Source of the DNA: Areca catechu
Lineage: Eukaryota; Streptophyta; Magnoliopsida; Arecales; Arecaceae
Length of the DNA stretch: 64,000 nt
NCBI GenBank assembly: GCA_021397845.1
Contig: CM038047.1
Coordinates: 38,189,710 to 38,253,709 of the forward strand
Reading direction: 5' to 3'
Below are positions 59,318 to 64,000 of this stretch, in pieces. The notes beneath the pieces were generated by a model. It saw nothing but the letters and a program-made list of their open reading frames with translations. It was not told the origin of the DNA and did no database searches. A program made the translations under genes and the position numbers. Numbering within the stretch: position 1 is the stretch's first letter; every line of letters begins with the position of its first letter.

Positions 59318-59574
59318 TTTAGTAGTTAAATGCCCTATCATAGCTTGCTAGTATTGTCTTCTTGAGGTTTCTTAGCAGTAAGCGCATCTAAAATCCGTAT
59401 AGTGAAATAAATTGTAAATAATGATTTCTTAATGGTTTAATTTGTAAATAACATGATTAAGTTGGATCTTATGATACAAGGTAATGCATTATTTATGATA
59501 TTTATCTTTTATCACCCTAGCTAATCTTGATCCAAGGTAAGACTTGAATAGTTTAGAGCCATTATATTAGTTGT

Positions 59575-60924
59575 TGTTGCTGCTAAAATCTGGTCTGGCA
59601 TAGCCGAGGATCCAAAGACATGGCGGGTGCCACTCGATCTGCGGTGATGGAGAATGTTCTGCCTCGAAGTCGTGGATTTGTGCACAAAAAAGACGGAAAA
59701 ATCTTGCTGGATTTGCTCCAGCCGGGCCCTCCAATGCCTATGTCAGTTCGGGGCTTTAGAATAATAAATATAATATAATATAAAGTTATATTTATGATGG
59801 TGTATCCTGTTCTGATCTATGTTTGATCGAGTTGGAGATGGTTAGTTTTGGTCGGCGTCTGGTCGATCTAATCTAGTTGGTATCTACCAATCTAGAGATA
59901 GTCGATATCTAGCCAATCTGATCTAGTCATTATCTAGTCATTTGGAGGTGATTAGTATCTAGTCGATTTGATCTAGTCGATATTTTGCTGATCTATAGGT
60001 AGTTGGCATCTAGCCAATCTGGAGATGATATCTGTCCAATCTGGAGATGGACGGCCCTGGACAGAGTCTGGCCGATCTAATTTAATTGATATTTAGCCGA
60101 TCTAAGCTATAAATGGCAATCGTCTTCCATACAAGCTAGGACGTGTTGAAGAATAGTCTGCATCTCGCCGATCTGATCTATAGATGGTAATTGTCTTCCA
60201 TACAAGCTATAACATGTTGAAATACTTCCTTGGTGGATTGTACCATTCGTTATTATTGTTGGATAGACTATGATGTGTGCTCCCCTCTTGTACCTTTATG
60301 GTTTATTTCTCGAATTATACATCTAGAAGCCCTCCCCACATAGGTGTGACCTCTCTCTCCCATATATATATATATATGTTGGATTCCGTTCAATCTCGTT
60401 TTTTGTTCTTCAATAGCCATCTGACAGTGCCTCGATCACCATGGATTAAGAGTAGAGGAGGGAAAAGAAAAGCTTGTGGAAGAGATTTTGAAGGGTTCTC
60501 TGGAGGAACCAAGAACTGTATCCCCTTCTTTCTCTCCTGTTGGGCCATCACCCTTTTCTTTTTGGCCTCCTATGGTTTTTCTCCCCTTGCCTTACCTCTC
60601 CCATTCTTTTTCTCCCCCGCCCCTTTAAATAGAATAGTGTGGCCATTAAAGAATATGATGCATTGCAAGATGGGAAGGACCTGAGCATTGGAGGACATGG
60701 GCATTTGGAGAAATATAATAATATGGGCCTTGCATGAGCATTGGAGGGCATTGGAGGGCATGGGCATTTGGATGTTAAGAAGTGGGAGTCATAAGTAAGC
60801 CATTTCCCTCCATTTGAGACAGGAGAGATGGAGAGAGGTGCTTTAAAGAGATTGGACATTTGAAAGAAATTGAAAGGTATTAGATATTGGAGAATGGAAA
60901 GGGTTGTCACTTGTCACTATATCA
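59575..60924 (-). repeat. Left LTR (1350 bp) of the non-autonomous element
   Basis: It pairs with 62023-63647. From about 59815 to 60110 it consists of imperfect ~36-45-bp repeats with GATCTAGTCGGTATCTGGCC-like units. An ORF at 60277-60684 recurs in damaged form in the other LTR and is not a gene. Confidence 0.87.
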
Positions 60925-62022
60925 TACGCCCCTTACTTTCGAGTCCGAGTTGTTTTCTTTGGCTCAGATGAAGAAAGTACTTAGATTGACCTGTTTCATG
61001 ATCAAAAGTTTTAAAGTATTATTGATAATAATTTTGGCATTGCTCGTACCTTATTATGCCTGTATTTGAGGTCGATATACTTTCGAAGTCGTGTTTTGGA
61101 GATCCCAGCCATGACCAGGATGTGTGCAGTCAATTGGCTAAAGCTGAAGTCAGAGCCAAAGCTCATCGTACTTGCTTTAACAAGAGCCTTTGATCTCGAG
61201 ATTAGGATAATACCAAGTCCAATTTGAACGATATTGAATTTTCATGACCTAATCAAGTATGAATATTTTAATCACAATATTCTTGTGGTGGTCGAGTTTT
61301 GACCTTCTTTATAGTTTTTGGGTTTCAACGGACCCTCTTTGTAGTTGTTGGATTTCAATGGACCCTCTTTATAGTTACTTGGTTTCAACTTTCAACCGAT
61401 TTTATTTATAGTTGCCAGGTTTCAACCGACTTTTGAAGTTGCCAGCTTCAAGGGACCCTCTTTGGAGTTGTCGAGTTTCAATGAACCCTCTTTGTAATTG
61501 CAAATTTCATTGGACCCTCTTTGTAGTTGGGTTTCAGCCAATTTTTTTTTGTGGTCGGGTTTCAACCAACCAGTCTGATGGTTGAGTTTTAACCAACTAA
61601 TACGTCGAGCAGTGCAAGTTATGGCTTGCCCTTAAGTCGTTCTCATGTATGTAAGCACTAGAATGCAATTGAAGCCAAAGCTCATACTTTGGAGGTCCCT
61701 ATCAGAGTTGAGGTGTCTCTAGTCAATTATCCTCATCGGTTTGGAGGTTCCAATTGAAGCTAGGCATCTCCGGTCGCTAAAGTGCCTGAGGATGTATTGG
61801 CAATGAAATTATTGCCAAAAATATTCAGATTCAAGAAAGAAAGGAGGTGGGAGGTGTTCTTGTTTTTCACATAGGGCAATTTCAAACCAACAATATTTTG
61901 ACATGTGGCATCATTGTAGGGTAGATGTGATGAAGGGTCGCAAGATCTATCGGTACTAATGTGTGCCAACTAGAATTAGCTAAAGTGCTTTGTGCTCATT
62001 TCTCTTACCTGGCATGCCAATT
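60925..62022. repeat. Interior of the non-autonomous element with ~30-bp tandem repeats
   Basis: At about 61310-61590 units like GGTTTCAACGGACCCTC followed by TTTGTAGTTG repeat eight or more times imperfectly. No gag or pol motif is found in any frame. Confidence 0.7.
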
Positions 62023-63647
62023 TGTTGCTGCTAAAATCCAGTTTGGCATAGTTGAGGATCTAAAGACATGGTAGGCACTACTTGATCTATAGTGATGGAG
62101 AATGCTCTACCCCAAAGTCATGGATCTATGCACAAGAAAGGAAAACCTCACTAGATTTGCTTCGATCTGTCCATCTGGTGCCTAAGTTGGGTTAGGGCTT
62201 TAGAATAATAAAGAAAATATAATATAAAATTATATTCAGAATGGTGTTATCCTGTTCTGGTCAGTGTTTGATCAAGTTAGAGATAGTCAATTTTGGTCGA
62301 CATATGGTTGATCTAATCTAGTTGGTATCTGGTTGATCTGGAGATGGTGTTTGGCTGATATGATCTAGTCAGTATTTGGCCGATTTGGAGGTGGTTGGCA
62401 TCTGACCAATCTGATTTATTTGGTACCTGGTTGATTTGTAGGTGGTCGATGTCTAGCCAATCTGATCTAGTCGGCGTCTGGCCAATCTAGCGTAGCCAGT
62501 GTTTAGCCGATTTGGAGATGATATTTGGCCAATTTAGAGATGGTCAGCCCTGGCCAATGTCTGGCATATTCAATCTAATTAGTGTGTGGCCGATCTAAAG
62601 GTAGTCAATGTCTAGCCAATATGAAGATGATATCTGGCTGATCTAGAGATGGTCAGTCCTTGTCGGCATCTCGCTGATCTGATCTATAGATGGCAATTAT
62701 CTCTCATACAAGCTATGACATGTTGAAATGCTTCCTTGGTGGATTATACCATCTACTATTATTGTTGGGTAGATTGTGTTGCGTGCTCCCCTCTTGTACT
62801 ATTATGGTGCATTTCTCGAATTGTACATCTAGATGACTGCCCACATAGGTGTGACCTCTCTCTCTCCCATATATATGTTGGATTCTATTCTATCTCGTTC
62901 TTTGTTCTTCAATGGCTACTGATAGTGCCTCGATCACCATTGATTAAGAGTAGAGGAGGGAGAAGAAAAGCTTGTGGAAGATATTTTAAATGGTTCTTTA
63001 GAAGAACTGAGGACCGTATCCTCCTCTCTCTCCTATTGGGCTATCACCCTTTTCCTTTTGGCCTCTCCTATGGTTTTTGTCCTCTTGCCTCACCTCTCCC
63101 ATTCTTTTTCTCTTCCCTGCCGTTTAAATAGAACAGGTGTGGCCATTAAAGAATAAGATGCATTGCATGATGGGACGAACCTGAGCATTGGAGGACATGG
63201 GCATTGAAGCAAGGATTTAGGTCCCAGCAGGATATCCCACAGAATATCAGGATGGGGTACCATTTCATGTGTCGGGACAGGACATCCCGCCAGCATCCCA
63301 ATGTCCCAATCGGGATACCTTGGGACATTCTCTATCCTGATTGTTGGGATGGGGTGGGATGCCGACGTGTCCCGTTCCACAAAAAAACCGGGACAGCCCT
63401 ATCCCATGTGATTTAAAACCTTGCATTGAAGAACATGGGCGTTTGGAGAAATATAATAACAGGGCCTTGCTTGAGCATTGGAGGGCATGGTCATTTGGAT
63501 GTTAAGAAGTGGGAGTCATGAGTAAGCCATTTCCCTCCATTTAAGAGAGGAGAGAGGGAGAGAAGAGGTGCTTTAAAGAGATTGCATGTTTGAAAGAAAT
63601 TGAAAGGTATTGGGCATTGGAGAGTGGGAAGGGTAATCACCATATCA
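62023..63647 (-). repeat. Right LTR (1625 bp) of the non-autonomous element, with a MITE inserted
   Basis: It is longer than its partner because of the 214-bp group B element at 63210-63423 with its duplication, and by extra copies of the GATCTAGTCGG-type repeats (62280-62650). Confidence 0.87.
63210..63423. mobile_element. 214-bp group B hAT-type MITE inside the LTR
   Basis: It begins CAAGGATTTAGGTCCCAG and ends in the inverse of CAAGGTTTTAAATCACATGG. The 8-bp duplication CATTGAAG (63202-63209 and 63424-63431) is perfect, and the other LTR lacks the insert at the matching place (about 60690). Many GGGAT/ATCCC and GGGACA/TGTCCC motifs lie inside. Confidence 0.95.
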
Positions 63648-63652
63648 GTTGT

Positions 63653-64000
63653 AAATAACAGAGATTTCTTCGTTCTCCCACAAAATGAGCCTCAGTTGTA
63701 AGTTTCTTTTATTTGCATGCATTCTTTATTATTTGATGACCAATGGTAGCTTATAATCCATGCAACACCATTTGCTTCTATAGAAGAAATTTCAATTTTC
63801 AATCATTCTGGACAATTTCTTGTCCCACTTGAATATTCTTCCCTGTTGGTTCACTCATATAGCTGCATCATGTAAAAAAGTCTGTTGTGCAGTGACATAT
63901 GTACTGCATAAGTCCAGACCAAATATAATAATGAAAACATATAATGCATGCATTCTCACCTCAGCATTTACTGTTAGTCTGGCAAGGGCAGAGACTAATG
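63653..64000. other. Right flank; possible kinase 3' sequence
   Basis: AT-rich. AGAGATTTCTTCGTTCTCCC to CCTCAGTT before a strong GTAAGT donor (63699) is open in one frame and could be an exon, but I cannot tie it to the kinase family. Confidence 0.25.

Larger units (their letters stand above)
59575..63647 (-). mobile_element. Non-autonomous LTR retrotransposon (Tat-related), 4.1 kb
   Basis: LTRs 59575-60924 and 62023-63647 start TGTTGCTGCTAAAATC and end ATATCA; the target duplication is GTTGT (59570-59574 and 63648-63652). The 1098-bp interior has no coding domain. On the minus strand the bases after the LTR read AAT then TGGCATGCCAGGTAAG, a primer site much like that of the big Tat element, and the other side is purine-rich (AAAGTAAGGGGCG). 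Orientation is inferred from this. It must depend on proteins of a relative. Confidence 0.88.

Noticed and set aside
60277..63131. ORFs of 135 and 131 codons at 60277 and 62736
   Set aside because: They are the same LTR segment in two copies, with frame differences and no domain.

Overview
This window looks like nuclear DNA of a flowering plant, most likely a monocot (a palm-like genome is my guess, from the mix of GC-rich Tat-type and Tekay-type Ty3/gypsy elements and large AT-rich introns; no marker proves the species). Nothing bacterial or organellar is seen. Two multi-exon host genes, both on the + strand, sit among transposable elements that fill most of the rest.

Layout. 1-987 is AT-rich left flank. 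988-24988 is one old minus-strand Ty3/gypsy element of the Tat lineage (TGTAT target duplications, LTRs 993-3359 and 22206-24983, decayed gag, protease, RT, RNase H and integrase, and a spliced extra gene on the opposite strand). A younger minus-strand Tekay/Del-type chromovirus (9553-19325, GGTAC duplications) has inserted inside its reverse transcriptase, and a 587-bp hAT-type MITE has inserted in its right LTR.

26177-33871 is a 15-exon ANTH-domain clathrin assembly protein gene (AP180/CALM family, closest by memory to Arabidopsis At5g35200), whose first exon lacks a convincing ATG and lies 1.2 kb from the big retrotransposon. 34190-36160 holds a decayed minus-strand RTE-type LINE. 37928-57703 is a STE20/SPS1-like Ser/Thr kinase gene (plant BLUS1/fray-like group) with 15 exons recognised; its C-terminal exons were not found and may lie beyond the window.

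The introns of both genes hold a set of hAT-type elements that end in CAAG..CTTG and carry 8-bp target duplications. One is a 4.9-kb decayed transposase-bearing copy (46387-51291), a likely source for the short copies. A second group (ends like CAAGGTTTTAAATC, often with long pyrimidine tracts or other passenger sequence) has copies at 31303, 45845, 58278 and 63210. 59575-63647 is a non-autonomous LTR element (GTTGT duplications) whose primer site resembles that of the big Tat element.

The two host genes act in different processes (clathrin-mediated membrane traffic; Ser/Thr phosphorylation signalling) and I see no functional link beyond being neighbours. The transposon genes are mostly broken by stops and frameshifts; the inner chromovirus is the least damaged, with one frameshift and one stop.
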